Assembly: GCF_037976825.1 (NCBI RefSeq)
Contig: NZ_CP150269.1
Coordinates: forward strand, 6,799,501 to 6,863,500
Length of the DNA stretch: 64,000 nt
Reading direction: 5' to 3'
DNA from: Paenibacillus sp. FSL K6-1330
GTDB lineage: Bacteria > Bacillota > Bacilli > Paenibacillales > Paenibacillaceae
Positions 35,931 through 46,500 of the stretch are shown here, piece by piece. The notes under the pieces are model-generated. The model saw only the letters and a program-made list of their open reading frames with translations. It did no database searches and was not told the origin of the DNA. Every line of letters begins with the position of its first letter. Position 1 is the first letter of the stretch. Position numbers and translations under genes: made by a program.

Positions 35931-35959
35931 ATTATAGCATTTTGTTAAGGCTATGTAAA
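35931..35959 (-). promoter_or_regulatory. SigmaA-type promoter of hpf
   Basis: TTTACA (35954-35959), 17-nt spacer, TATAAT (35931-35936) on the minus strand, one mismatch to consensus in total. Confidence 0.8.
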
Positions 35960-36006
35960 AAGTCAGAATTGTGAATTTTAGCACAATATTTTTCAGGGAA
36001 CGGCGC

Positions 36007-36038
36007 ACAGAAAAAGACTCCGGACAAACCGGAGTCTT
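36007..36038 (-). terminator. Terminator of the cold-shock gene
   Basis: AAGACTCCGG and CCGGAGTCTT (36014-36038) around a 5-nt loop, with TTTTTC following on the minus strand. Confidence 0.92.
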
Positions 36039-36103
36039 GGGCTAGCGAATCTCGAATTGTTAACCATCTATACCGTTTATGTAGGTCGGCTGTGCCGGGA
36101 TGA

Positions 36104-36301
36104 TTATAATTTGATTACGTTAGCTGCTTGCGGGCCACGAGCGCCTTCAACGATCTCGAATTCTACGGATTGTCCTTCTTCCAGAGTCTTGAAGCCCTCG
36201 GATTGGATCGCGGAAAAGTGTACAAATACGTCGCCGCCGTCCTCAGTCTCGATGAAGCCATAACCTTTCTCTGCGTTGAACCATTTCACTTTACCTTGCA
36301 T
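36104..36301 (-). CDS. Cold-shock protein, CspA family
   Basis: Single-stranded nucleic-acid chaperone of 65 aa, one OB fold. RNP1 KGYGFIE (12-18) and RNP2 VFVHF (25-29) are both intact; the protein is acidic and of standard length. GAAGGGAATG lies before the ATG at 36301. Monocistronic: strong promoter upstream, hairpin terminator downstream. The leader is only about 50 nt, shorter than that of the E. coli cspA thermosensor. Csp paralogues cannot be told apart, hence no letter assigned. Confidence 0.95.
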   Translation of the reverse strand: MQGKVKWFNAEKGYGFIETEDGGDVFVHFSAIQSEGFKTLEEGQSVEFEIVEGARGPQAANVIKL

Positions 36302-36358
36302 GCACTAACATTCCCTTCATTGTCAAATAAAGTGTGACACTAATTGTCCACATTTCCG

Positions 36359-36387
36359 ACTATAGCACCCACCTTATCCACTGTCAA
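36359..36387 (-). promoter_or_regulatory. Strong SigmaA promoter of the cold-shock gene
   Basis: TTGACA (36382-36387), 17-nt spacer, TATAGT (36359-36364) on the minus strand. Confidence 0.88.
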
Positions 36388-36705
36388 TTACCAAAGAAAA
36401 GGTTTTCTTTTGCAAAAAAACCGGAAAAATGTCGACTTGGCTTCAGGACTGAATTGGCGGGCGAAAATAGTTTGCGGACAAAATAGGTTTATGGTTATTT
36501 ACCCTATAATAAATGTCATGAACCATGTTCCTTTAGAAAAAAATCTACTTAAATGATACAAATGAACAGATTCTCAAGTAGCCAAAATGAAGCCATACAA
36601 AAAACTCTTGGCAACGCCATCTGCATCGCCAAGAGCATAAATTAGTCGTCTTAATGGGCACCCGGATCATAGGGTGGGGTTTCCGGAATACTTGTCCCCG
36701 TATCA
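36388..36705. other. 318-nt gap between the cold-shock promoter and the FkbM gene
   Basis: Contains the FkbM terminator (36599-36635). The rest shows only A/T-rich sequence, including CCTATAAT near 36503 without a -35. No gene seen. Confidence 0.4.
36599..36635 (-). terminator. Terminator of the flagellin-modification operon
   Basis: CTCTTGGC (36605-36612) and GCCAAGAG (36628-36635), with TTTTTTG following on the minus strand. About 70 nt after the FkbM stop. Confidence 0.85.
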
Positions 36706-37488
36706 TTAAAATTCTAGCAGTGCAAAAGGGTAAAATTCCGTACTTGAGATTTCCTTTAATGTGGTTGGAACCGGGTTGCCCTCAGCATCAAGAAAAAATA
36801 GACGCCCTCCTAACCGATTTAGTAGATCACTGATTAAGAGGAGGAAAGGCTGTACGTCTTCTCCTAACATCGGTCTATTCCATTCGAATGATATTCTTTT
36901 TATTTTTTTATTTTCAATCAGTCCCATCATGCCTAAAAAAGCATGGTATTCCCCGCCTTCGATGTCAATCTTTATAAGGTCAATGAATTCTATATCTTGC
37001 AACTCTGAATCTAACGATACAGCATTTATTTCAGTTGAGATATAAGTGTCTATCAGGTTTTCATCTTTTGGTTTCTCGTGAATAGAAGAATAACCATGAA
37101 ATCTTTCGGAAGTAAGAAAGTTTAGTATAGTATTCTTTGAGTATATAGCTTTATTGATTATCTTTGTATTTTCAGTAGTCCAATTCATAGCAAGATTATC
37201 TTTTACGTTCAGGACTAATTCAGGATTCGCCTCATAGCCAATTACTTTCCCATTAGCACCTACTAGTTTAGAAGCCAATAATGTAAAATAACCTACATTC
37301 GTTCCTACGTCTATCACTGTTTGGCCAGGTTTGACATGATTTAAGAAATACTTAGTTAATGGAACTTCAAACATTCCTGTCAGAACCAAAGTAGGCATAA
37401 GACTTAAATCCTTGGAAGAAATAGTTAAGAAAGCATTGTAAGCAAGCTTGACTAGCATTTTATCATTACCTATATAGGTTCCGTTCAT
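36706..37488 (-). CDS. FkbM-family SAM-dependent methyltransferase
   Basis: Cytoplasmic methyltransferase of 260 aa. The SAM-binding motif is TVIDVGTNVGYFTLLASKLVG (about 87-107), followed by VIGYEANPELV and the FkbM-type acid motif LIKIDIEGGEYHAFLGM (about 195-211). FkbM enzymes commonly O-methylate sugars. Placed last in the run with FliB and three glycosyltransferases, it probably methylates the flagellin glycan; that target is inference. The start at 37488 (MNGTYIGND) follows AAAGGAGATATTT; an upstream in-frame ATG at 37509 buries that site. 29 nt after the GT4 gene. AT-rich compared with neighbouring housekeeping genes. Confidence 0.87.
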   Translation of the reverse strand: MNGTYIGNDKMLVKLAYNAFLTISSKDLSLMPTLVLTGMFEVPLTKYFLNHVKPGQTVIDVGTNVGYFTLLASKLVGANGKVIGYEANPELVLNVKDNLAMNWTTENTKIINKAIYSKNTILNFLTSERFHGYSSIHEKPKDENLIDTYISTEINAVSLDSELQDIEFIDLIKIDIEGGEYHAFLGMMGLIENKKIKRISFEWNRPMLGEDVQPFLLLISDLLNRLGGRLFFLDAEGNPVPTTLKEISSTEFYPFALLEF

Positions 37489-37517
37489 AAATATCTCCTT
37501 TGTTTTCAATAATTATC

Positions 37518-39248
37518 TTATAATCGGCCTGCTACATCAAAAAACCATTCTTTCTCATTCATACTATCCCCAACTAATTGAATTGTCTTGAGAACTTCTT
37601 GGGCCTGCGTTTCGGATCTATGGATACAGAGTAACAAGTAATACAAATAGTATGCATCAGTGAAACATTCAGACACGTGCAATAGGTCTTGAATTACTTG
37701 TAACGCATCATGGTCTCTTTCCAATTCAATCAAACACAGGATAATCCATTTACTACAAACTGGTTTCCATTCGTCGCTTGAATGATTATACTGTCCAATA
37801 AAATACTCTAACGCCTCTAAATATTTTTCATCCATTACATGCTGGATTCCAGCCCAAAACACAACTGATTCTGTTAGATATTTCGGGTTATCTATAGGGG
37901 TGAAGATTCGGGTTGAACTGTTGTTACTGCCACTTTTTCTTGTTGCAGCAATCTCCCACCTCGCGATCGGGTGATCCTGTATCCAATCATAAACTACTGG
38001 AATGTATACCGTATCATCCATCACATGATACAAATTCCTTCTAAATTTAATCTGATCCTCCTTATTTTTAAAGAGTGACTCATCTATTGTAATGTCCCAA
38101 TCCTCGACCTGATTCAAGCTCTCAATTGAATGCGCTGATACATAGAATAAATATTCCATAAGTATTGATACACTATCTTCCCAGTTGTATTTCTTGGCAG
38201 TTATCAGTCCATTTTCCGAGGTTTTTCGGCGTAGTTCCCCATCTTCCAGCAAATTCATTATTCTACAATAAAGGTCGTCTTCGTTACCGATTTCAGCTAT
38301 GAGAATGTTTTCTCCATCGATACCGTATTCCATTACCCCATCATTATTTGTTGATACAACAGGACAGCCGGTAGCCATCGCTTCAATCACAGGAAGTGAA
38401 AAGGATTCAAATTCGGAAGCAGAAACAAACATAATTGCATGCTGGAAAAGCTCTGCTATCTCATTCTGCGGAGGATTTACATACACTCGGTCAGCTGCAT
38501 CTGCCCAGGAATCGCCAGGATTCTTGGGATTAATCCAATAGAGTTTAACTACTGGATATAACTCTTTTACTCTCTGAACAACATTAATAATTCGGGGTAT
38601 TCCCTTAAACGTAATATTCTCATTTCCCATTATGAGAATGTATGGTTCATTATATTTGTTAATATTACTCTTGATAATGGTTGTAAAAACATCATGATCT
38701 ATTGCATTTGGAATGATTACGGAATCTCTTTCAAAATTCTTCTTTAATGAATAAGATGCCTTGTGCGATACCGTCATGATAAATGCGGGAAGTTGCATTT
38801 GTGTCTTAACATAGGATTGTACATCTTCGGATAGACGTTCGATATGAAATAAATGCTCATCACCTTGCTCAAAATAAACAACTGGTGCTATCCCTGTCTC
38901 GATACATGCTTGTATATGATCCCAATAGGTTGCGACTATAACGTCACATAAGGGAATCCCTTGTGCCAGTTCAATCCCGAAGGGAACTTGCTTGTATTCG
39001 GCATAGATTGGATACCAGTCTGGCTTTGGGAAATGCGATACTATACAAACCTCCCATCCTTTTTTCATTAATCTATTAGAATGTTCAAAAATTACTTTTA
39101 CCCCTCCGCACACACTCACATGGGTCATTACATAAACAATTTTCAAGTTTTCTTTTTCCTGTTGTTTAGGAGTGACCTTTTGAGATTGTGCTAGATACAA
39201 ACGTTTGTTACGATCAGAATATTCTCTTTGCCTTAGTTTTGAGATCAT
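37518..39248 (-). CDS. GT4-family glycosyltransferase with a repeat-like C-terminal region
   Basis: 576 aa, cytoplasmic. The N-terminal half is GT-B fold: KIVYVMTHVSVCGGVKVIFEHSNRLMKKG (about 34-62) and the glycosyltransferase-4 C-lobe (LIMGNENITFKGIPRII; FVSASEFESFSLPVIEAMATGCPVVSTNN with the E-x7-E pair around 270-278). After about residue 365 a section of about 200 aa shows helical repeats resembling TPRs (EALEYFIGQYNHSSDEW, DALQVIQDLLHVS). ATG after TAGGAGGGC. Follows the two GT2-TPR genes by 10 nt, so same operon. Probably adds a sugar to flagellin; donor and acceptor unknown. Confidence 0.85.
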   Translation of the reverse strand: MISKLRQREYSDRNKRLYLAQSQKVTPKQQEKENLKIVYVMTHVSVCGGVKVIFEHSNRLMKKGWEVCIVSHFPKPDWYPIYAEYKQVPFGIELAQGIPLCDVIVATYWDHIQACIETGIAPVVYFEQGDEHLFHIERLSEDVQSYVKTQMQLPAFIMTVSHKASYSLKKNFERDSVIIPNAIDHDVFTTIIKSNINKYNEPYILIMGNENITFKGIPRIINVVQRVKELYPVVKLYWINPKNPGDSWADAADRVYVNPPQNEIAELFQHAIMFVSASEFESFSLPVIEAMATGCPVVSTNNDGVMEYGIDGENILIAEIGNEDDLYCRIMNLLEDGELRRKTSENGLITAKKYNWEDSVSILMEYLFYVSAHSIESLNQVEDWDITIDESLFKNKEDQIKFRRNLYHVMDDTVYIPVVYDWIQDHPIARWEIAATRKSGSNNSSTRIFTPIDNPKYLTESVVFWAGIQHVMDEKYLEALEYFIGQYNHSSDEWKPVCSKWIILCLIELERDHDALQVIQDLLHVSECFTDAYYLYYLLLCIHRSETQAQEVLKTIQLVGDSMNEKEWFFDVAGRL

Positions 39249-39258
39249 AAAAGCCCTC

Positions 39259-41139
39259 CTATAATGATCCTGCCCATTCTGACCTTGGAACCATTTCTTT
39301 CATTCGCTTTAAAGCATCCTTCTGAACGTTTTCATCCCCTACTTTTAATGACAATTCGTGAATTTTGTATACAACAGCAAAATCATAAGAACTACTCAGT
39401 TTCAGATATTGGTTGTAGTATTGATAAGCATCACCGTACATTTCCATTTGATTGAGAATATCCCCTGCTAATTCGTACACTTTTGCTTTATCAGTCGATT
39501 CTTCAGAATCTGTCAGTGCCTGTAATGATAATTCAGTAAACTGAAATTTGTATAGCATCCTGGCTAATTCATAACGAATCATTGTAGCATTAACATGATT
39601 CATAAAATACTCTATAACTTCATATTGACGCAACATCAATAAATCGTAAAACAAATCTTCCATCAACGAAACTAATTGAGGACTAACTTCAGCCTCTTGT
39701 ACACCTTCTCTATTGATAATTTTCAACAGGATCCCTTTATCCTTATTACATATACTGAATTCATGTTTAAATTTATTAAAAAAATAAGTATCTCGAGTTA
39801 CAACTGCAAGATACAAAATATCTCGATGGGTACCATCAATTACTCTCTTATTTTTTAAAAGGACCTGCTTAGCCCTTTCATATTCTCCTTCAACTTGATA
39901 AGTCCATGCTGTCATTGCGTCATTCAAATCCTGTTTGAATGATGCTGAGATTATGGTGAAGGCAGGATTTCTAAGAAGATACAGCACTTGCAATAGAAGG
40001 CTCGCTTCTTCTACTGATTCCAAAGTATAAATTGAAGCCAGCTTCTCCAAAGTATCCTTTGGATTTAAGTTTATATATGATTCCAGAAGTATTCTCAGCG
40101 ATGCTGCATGCATTTTATTCTGGGTGAGGCTTTGAAAAATATGTTCGCGAGCAGATTCATAATTGTTCCATTTCATATACATTTCAGCTAGCTGAGCGTG
40201 TGCTAAATATGACCCAACACCTTCCATAGATGAATACAGATGACTGGTAACGTCACCCAACTCCAGACATTTAAGAAATGCAGCCTCTGCATCTTTAAAA
40301 TATTCAATTTCTGTATATAAAACACCCTGTTCATAATATAAATCCGTATATGTCGGGTGAAGTTGAATGAAATCTCCAAGAATTCGTAGTGATTCATCAT
40401 ATCGCTTCAAACTCATTAACGATTGCGTCAAATACACAATCAGTTTAGGTCCAAAAGACATATTCGGATCAAGTCCGTAGGATGTGCTGTATGCTATAAC
40501 GGCTTTATCCATTTCACCAATAGATTTATATTGATTCCCCAGATTGAAGTATCCAAAAGCTGTTGGTTTCCGACGTAGCTCTTCTTCAATAATTCTCATG
40601 TTTCTGCCATGCTTATTTTTATTTTCAATAATGGATTTTTCGTATCCATCATGAATAATGTATACAGACAAGGCACCCGGAGAAGTCTTCGGAAAGTCTA
40701 TGAAATTAATCTGTTCATGAATTGCTCCTTGGTAAATAAATCCTTGAAATCTAGAGTACATTCGAATAAATGAATGAGTGTCGACAATACCGTTTCTGAT
40801 AATATTTCGAATTCTTAAAAAATAATAGTCGGCAGTTAAAGGTTCGAGTAGTAAATGTTTACTCGCAGAATCCAGGTATTCATCAGCATCCAGAGTCAGA
40901 ATATAGTCACCTGTAGCGAATTGTGCAGCAAAATTTCGTGCATCAGAAAAATCGTCATTCCACTCAAAGCTGAATATTTTTGTAGTATATTGGGAAGCAA
41001 TTTCAACTGTTCTATCCGTAGATCCAGTGTCTACTATAACGATCTCATCGACGATCCCTTTTACACTCTCGAGACATCTTTCCAATGTTCGCTCTTCATC
41101 TTTTACGATCATACATAATGAAATAGTTTGAAATTTCAT
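39259..41139 (-). CDS. GT2-family glycosyltransferase with TPR repeats (large)
   Basis: 626 aa. The N-terminal GT2 domain (about 1-230) has VKDEERTLERCLESV, EIVIVDTGSTDRTVEIA, NDDFSDARNFAAQFA and the metal-binding DADEYL at 81-86. The rest (about 190-620) is a long array of TPR-like helices (YFNLGNQYKSIGEMDKAVIAYSTSYGLDP, ADILNQMEMYGDAYQYYNQYLKLS). GT2-TPR proteins in flagellar loci glycosylate flagellin in other Bacillota. Shares its N-terminal half plan with the next gene, a likely tandem duplication with added TPRs. 11 nt after that gene. Confidence 0.88.
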   Translation of the reverse strand: MKFQTISLCMIVKDEERTLERCLESVKGIVDEIVIVDTGSTDRTVEIASQYTTKIFSFEWNDDFSDARNFAAQFATGDYILTLDADEYLDSASKHLLLEPLTADYYFLRIRNIIRNGIVDTHSFIRMYSRFQGFIYQGAIHEQINFIDFPKTSPGALSVYIIHDGYEKSIIENKNKHGRNMRIIEEELRRKPTAFGYFNLGNQYKSIGEMDKAVIAYSTSYGLDPNMSFGPKLIVYLTQSLMSLKRYDESLRILGDFIQLHPTYTDLYYEQGVLYTEIEYFKDAEAAFLKCLELGDVTSHLYSSMEGVGSYLAHAQLAEMYMKWNNYESAREHIFQSLTQNKMHAASLRILLESYINLNPKDTLEKLASIYTLESVEEASLLLQVLYLLRNPAFTIISASFKQDLNDAMTAWTYQVEGEYERAKQVLLKNKRVIDGTHRDILYLAVVTRDTYFFNKFKHEFSICNKDKGILLKIINREGVQEAEVSPQLVSLMEDLFYDLLMLRQYEVIEYFMNHVNATMIRYELARMLYKFQFTELSLQALTDSEESTDKAKVYELAGDILNQMEMYGDAYQYYNQYLKLSSSYDFAVVYKIHELSLKVGDENVQKDALKRMKEMVPRSEWAGSL

Positions 41140-41150
41140 AGTACAACTCC

Positions 41151-42260
41151 TTAAGCTTTCACTGTCTTTACCCGTTCCAAACCTTCGACTGCAGGTACAA
41201 AACCTGCTTCAGCGCTTTTGGAATAACATTTTTTCGCCTCGGCTTGCTGATTAGTCACCTCATAATAAACACCCAAATTATATAAAGCCCTGTAAGAACC
41301 AACGCCTTCTACCGATTCGTAAGATCCATCCGTAATTTCCCCCAGCTGCATACAATATTCAAATACTTCCTTGATTTGAACCAGATCACTAACTTCCTTT
41401 CTTTGTATTAAAGAAAGTCCATATAAAAAGTATAGATCCGTATAATTCGGGAAGAAATCGATGGCATCTTGAAGAAGTAAGTCCAAGGAATCAAATTCAG
41501 CATTATAAAACAAACAATAACCATATGATAAAAACAACGTAGAAATATATTTAGGGATAGAATGTTCCTTAGATAGCATTCTTAGCGCATCATCAAAATA
41601 GAGGACTGCTTCTTTATATTTTTGATCTACAAACAATGTTTGACCAATTTGAAACCTAAAGTACACAGAATCAGGTTCTATCTTCAATTGTTCTTGAAGC
41701 AGCATTATATTCCGTTCTATCTTTGATTTATTTTGTATTTTAGCTTTTTGGTATCCATCATGTAATAGTTTTACATTACTATACCTCGTAGTTTCTAGTG
41801 CTCTCCCTTGAAAACAGAGTTGTTCATGAATAGCTCCACGATAACGATAGCAGGCATTATTCGGGAAAATCCTTGTGATATTGGAGCTTACAGATTTCTG
41901 TTCATTGATAATACTGCTTATAGTCACTGTTGCAGGCACTGTAGGCTTCTTCTTAATAAACTCTCGTAGAGAGCAGATCGATTCTTCGCCCAAAACTTCG
42001 TCTGCATCAATCATAAAGACAAAAGGCTGTTTAGCATGCTGAATAGCGAAGTTTCTGGCATCAGAAAAGTTATTTGCCCACTGAAAAGAAAGCAATTTCA
42101 CCGGATATTTCTGTACTAGATTGACTGTGTCATCAGTTGAGCCCGTGTCTACCACAATAATCTCACGAACAACATTTATTAGAGAAACAATACATCGATC
42201 TATGACCTTTTCTTCATCTCTAACAAGAATACAAGCTGATATCGGTAGCAGATCGTTCAT
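41151..42260 (-). CDS. GT2-family glycosyltransferase with TPR repeats (short)
   Basis: 369 aa. GT2 N-domain: ILVRDEEKVIDRCIVSL, REIIVVDTGSTDDTVNLV, NNFSDARNFAIQHA and the metal-binding MIDADEVL (about 81-88). TPR-like helices follow (YFRFQIGQTLFVDQKYKEAVLYFDDALRML, YNLGVYYEVTNQQAEAKKCYSKSAEAGF). Paralogue of the larger gene downstream. First glycosyltransferase after FliB (14 nt gap), and it may initiate glycan transfer to flagellin Ser/Thr. Acceptor is inference from location. Start ATG at 42260 after AGGAGGGGAC. Confidence 0.88.
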   Translation of the reverse strand: MNDLLPISACILVRDEEKVIDRCIVSLINVVREIIVVDTGSTDDTVNLVQKYPVKLLSFQWANNFSDARNFAIQHAKQPFVFMIDADEVLGEESICSLREFIKKKPTVPATVTISSIINEQKSVSSNITRIFPNNACYRYRGAIHEQLCFQGRALETTRYSNVKLLHDGYQKAKIQNKSKIERNIMLLQEQLKIEPDSVYFRFQIGQTLFVDQKYKEAVLYFDDALRMLSKEHSIPKYISTLFLSYGYCLFYNAEFDSLDLLLQDAIDFFPNYTDLYFLYGLSLIQRKEVSDLVQIKEVFEYCMQLGEITDGSYESVEGVGSYRALYNLGVYYEVTNQQAEAKKCYSKSAEAGFVPAVEGLERVKTVKA

Positions 42261-42274
42261 AGTCCCCTCCTGAT

Positions 42275-43501
42275 TTACTCCTTTAACAATGTAACAATGT
42301 GCGGAAGCGACTCCAGCTTATTTTGACGAAAAAGTTCTGAAATCATATTCATAAAAGAGGCGTTATGCTCAAACACTCGAGTGTAAGATTGGATTATCTT
42401 AATAACTATTTCAGAAGATAATCCTTTATAAAACCCTGATACACCTACCAAATGAATTCTTAAGAGAGAATATAAAATGGACATCCTTGCAAATTGGGTA
42501 AATATATTTCCCTTAACATTGGGGAACAGAGTTTCATAAACATAATTAACTAAATAATTTTCTAAAATATATCCTTGTTGCATCATGAACGGAGTGTAAT
42601 AACTTTTGTGATTCAATTCATAAGATTTAACCAAATCATTTAATTCAATCATTTCTCCCTGAATATTCAAACCTTGTAGCATTTCATGATAGCATTCCAT
42701 GTATCTTGGAATTTCTCCACCTACCGCATTACGTTTTTCAATAATCTCAATGATAAGCTTTAATTGTAATTCATGATTAACTTGAATCCGTGAAAGACTG
42801 GATGTAAATGATTCATCCTGCATTTTGTTTTTATACGCTTTAATTATTGAGGGGATATCATCGTAATCATTTCGATCTATTGCCTGCTGAACTTTATCGA
42901 TAATTAGACCAAGTAGAATCATACGATCATTTAAATGCAGATTTCTATTTTGCAATATTTCAATAGCAAACATTCGTAAATCCCAAAACAAATATTCCCC
43001 ATTGGCAGATTCAGATGTATTCATCCACCCCATCTGTCCCCAATTGTTTTTAAATGCTATATTTGTATACTCAAAATCAATACCCTCGGAATTCAAGAGA
43101 GCCAGCCTAGCAATCTCCGGGCAAGAGAGCTTTGCAGACATTTCCAATGAATCTCCTACCTTGTTAATGACTCTAGGATAAGTACTGCAAGTTCTAGAAA
43201 GCATCTCCTCGCCCACTGAGGCTTGAATTGCACACAATCCACTTTCCTCCAGCATTGGGCAACGACCTTTTTCGCCCATAACGAAACTAGCGTAATAATT
43301 ATCTCCTGCCTCAACATCTTTATTTCGCTTCATAGAATTCTTTAATTTTGCAGTAAGTACAGGTTCCTTTATATTCTTATATTTCTTGTATGTGTCCTTA
43401 TCTAAAGTAACCTTCCATCCAACGCAACAGCTATCTTCACAAGCAGACCCGATACAATTAAAAGTTTTCATATAGGTTGGGATAAGAACTTCATGCTGCA
43501 A
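42275..43501 (-). CDS. fliB: Flagellin lysine-N-methylase FliB
   Basis: 408 aa. The N-terminal cysteine cluster CIGSACEDSCCVGW (about 15-28), preceded by HEVLIPTYMKTF, is the FliB signature. A further cysteine block CPMLEESGLCAIQASVGEEMLSRTCSTYPR lies at about 83-112. These Cys are thought to hold an Fe-S centre. In Salmonella FliB methylates surface lysines of flagellin and promotes adhesion. The TTG start at 43501 after AGGGGTG fits; longer frames run back into the upstream terminator. Heads the run of glycosyltransferases and methyltransferase, forming a post-translational flagellin-modification set. Confidence 0.9.
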   Translation of the reverse strand: MQHEVLIPTYMKTFNCIGSACEDSCCVGWKVTLDKDTYKKYKNIKEPVLTAKLKNSMKRNKDVEAGDNYYASFVMGEKGRCPMLEESGLCAIQASVGEEMLSRTCSTYPRVINKVGDSLEMSAKLSCPEIARLALLNSEGIDFEYTNIAFKNNWGQMGWMNTSESANGEYLFWDLRMFAIEILQNRNLHLNDRMILLGLIIDKVQQAIDRNDYDDIPSIIKAYKNKMQDESFTSSLSRIQVNHELQLKLIIEIIEKRNAVGGEIPRYMECYHEMLQGLNIQGEMIELNDLVKSYELNHKSYYTPFMMQQGYILENYLVNYVYETLFPNVKGNIFTQFARMSILYSLLRIHLVGVSGFYKGLSSEIVIKIIQSYTRVFEHNASFMNMISELFRQNKLESLPHIVTLLKE

Positions 43502-43538
43502 GAATATCACCCCTGTGTAAAATAAAATAATTAGAAAA

Positions 43539-43558
43539 GGGGGCCACATATGGCCCCC
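43539..43558 (-). terminator. Terminator between the VWA/IPT gene and fliB
   Basis: GGGGGCCA and TGGCCCCC with a 4-nt loop, then TTTTCTAATTATTTTATTTT on the minus strand. It separates transcription of the VWA/IPT gene from the fliB-glycosyltransferase run, at least in part. Confidence 0.85.
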
Positions 43559-43576
43559 CAAGAAGCATACTACCGT

Positions 43577-46500
43577 TTATTTATATTCAAAATTCAATGT
43601 CCCGCTACTCTGGCCATCTGAATTAATCAGATAGAAAGACACTATTCCTGCAGATGCTGCCGCCGGAACCTGAAATTTAACTCGCGTGGTGTTCACATAT
43701 GATGCGTTATATTCAACGCCATTAAAGTTAATTTTCGCTCCAGAGGTCAAGTTTCTACCGTCAATATAAATTGTAGTTCCTCCATTAATCGGTCCTGACG
43801 CAGGAGACACTGCAGTAATCACTGGAGCTGGCAACGGTGGTGGCGCTTCGTAAGTAAATGTGGCCACAGCTGACAGGCCTGATGGATTCGTAATTTTGAT
43901 CTCAACCGGGCCAGCAACTCCAGAAGCAGGGGTTGTTATTCTTATTCTGGAAGAGCTGACATAAGTGTAACTTATATTAGAGTTATTCATGCTAACAGTT
44001 AACCCAGAAGCGAAGTAACTTCCATCAATATATACGGTTGTTCCACCAGCTAATGGTCCTTTATTCGGTGTCAATGCAGAAATAGAAGGAATATCCTCTT
44101 GATAGGTAAATGCATTAACCAAATTCGAAGACTTTCCATCCGGATTTGTCAATGTAACATCAACAGATCCGGCAATCGCCGATACAGGCACTCTAACTCT
44201 GACATTAGTTGGGCTCATGTAGGCTGCCAAGGTCAATGGAGTATTTCCAAAAATCACAGTTGCGTCCTTTTGGAAATCAGTTCCAAAGATATCTACAATA
44301 TAACCGCCTCTCATATTGCCTAAGTTTGGAGTAAGGCTTGTAATAACTGGAGCCGGATAAACTGGTGGTGCATCGTAAGTAAATCCACCAGCTAGATCAG
44401 CACTTTGCTCATCTGGATTAATAACTTTAAGATCAACAGGTCCTGGTGCCGCACCCGCTGGAGTGGTAACCTTCATACGAGTAGCGTTCACATATGTTGC
44501 TCGGAGGTCTATTTCTTGACCACCGGTTACAAAATATAATTTAGCCTTAGGATCAATATTTGCTCCATCTACATAGATCACTGTACCTCCTGCTAAAGGT
44601 CCGTTAGCCGGAGAAACAGCTCTTAACGTTGGTGCTGGCTTTGGTGGAGGCGCGTCATACGTAAATGCATCGGCAACCGTTGCTAATTGCTGATCAGGAT
44701 TAACGACAGAAAGAGAGACCTTCTCTGGTTTAGGCCAGGTTGGAGTCACTATTTTCAATCTCGAAGTATTTACCAATGTCGCCTTAAGTTCAGTTCCACC
44801 CCAAATTACTTTAGATCCTGAAACGAAATCACTACCATCAATATAAACTGCTGTACCACCCTCTAAAGGACCATTCGTTGGACTTACAGAAGTGATTGTC
44901 GGTGGTTTAGGTCCTGGTGGGTTTATATATTTGTATGCCTGCTGAAGTAAAGAAATCGTTCCATCTGCATTGACTACTTTCACGTCGACCGTATCTTCCT
45001 GTGTCCACGCAGGTGTCCTTGCAGTTATTTTCTCCTGGCTGTAATAGACGACTCCTGAAGCCAAAGTATCACCAAAGTAAACCTGACTGGTTTTCTCAAA
45101 CATCTTACCGTTTAATGTAACTACTTCATCGCCTGTAGTATAACCTTCAGAAGGCGCAATGCTGATAAGTTCCATTTTAGGTGGTACTTCGTATGTAAAT
45201 GCACCCGGAACAGTTATTGTAGTACCGTCAGAATTCTCTATGGTTACATCTACAGTGCCTGCTTGGTCTGCAGGAGGAGTAATCGCAAACAAATATATGG
45301 AGGAATTAAAGGTTACTGAAGTTGCATAATTCTCACCGATCTTAACCTTTACACCATTCATAAAGTTTTTCCCAGAAATAGCCAATTTCGTCCCACCAGC
45401 CATTGGTCCGGACGGAGGTGTTATGCTACTAACTTCTGGTTGAGCATAATATGCAAAATCCGCTATAGCCGTTTGATTATCAGTATTGATTAATGTAACT
45501 GTTGTGTTACCCTGGTTACCTGGAGGAACAATCACTTCCAGTTGTTGATCACTAATGAAATTAACGGAGGTAGAAAATACCCCGCCAAATTTCACTCTAG
45601 GATTCGGAAGAAAATTCTGTCCTTCAATCACCACTTTTTGTCCGCCAGTAATTACATCTTTATTTGGGGTTACGTTCGTAATTACCGGGGCCGGATTTTT
45701 CACCTCCAAATTAACAGGAGGTATATAATAAGTACGATTTGCCCCCGTATAGTCCTTGTATTTCACATTGGAGCTTGAATTTGTAATCGGAAATATCCCA
45801 TTCTTGCCGTCGGACTTTTGACGAATCTTATACGTGAACGAAAGCGTATCCTGTTTTAACTCAAGGAAATTCCAAGTTAATGTATTTCCCGAAACCGTCG
45901 GCTTTGGAATGTTATTCTCGTAGGATCCTTCGACGATTTCAAATCCGTCCGCAACAGTTTCAGTTACAACTACATCATAAGCACTCGCTAATCCGATTTC
46001 TCTAACGATAGCTGCATAAATTTCAGACAACCCTGTAGAACCGAGGACAAAATGATGATGATGTGATGTTGTGGCCATATCTTTCAACAACTTGTTCGGT
46101 CCACTAGTTGCAGGATCAGTATTTACATCCAGCAATGCAATTGTATAGAATACAACTCCTGCCTCTTTCGCTTCCCGGGCCTTTTTCAAGGTGTAATCAT
46201 AAGCGTTAAGGCCATCGCCGCCTACCGTAGCATCACCATCTGTTAATAACACAATAACTGGTTGAGCCTCTGAACGGTGATTTGCCAACATTTCCTGAGC
46301 TTTTGTAATAGCCTCAGCAGTATTCGTCCCCCCGCTAGCCACTATTTTATCAATATAATTCTTGGCTGCGGAGCCATCTGTTGTAAGTGGAAGGCCTGCA
46401 AAGGCATTGGAAGAATAGTCAAGGATACCAACTTGGTGCTGTGACAGGTCCATCAAATCGATGAAACCTTTAGCTGCTTCCTTAGCGTTATTCATTTTCT

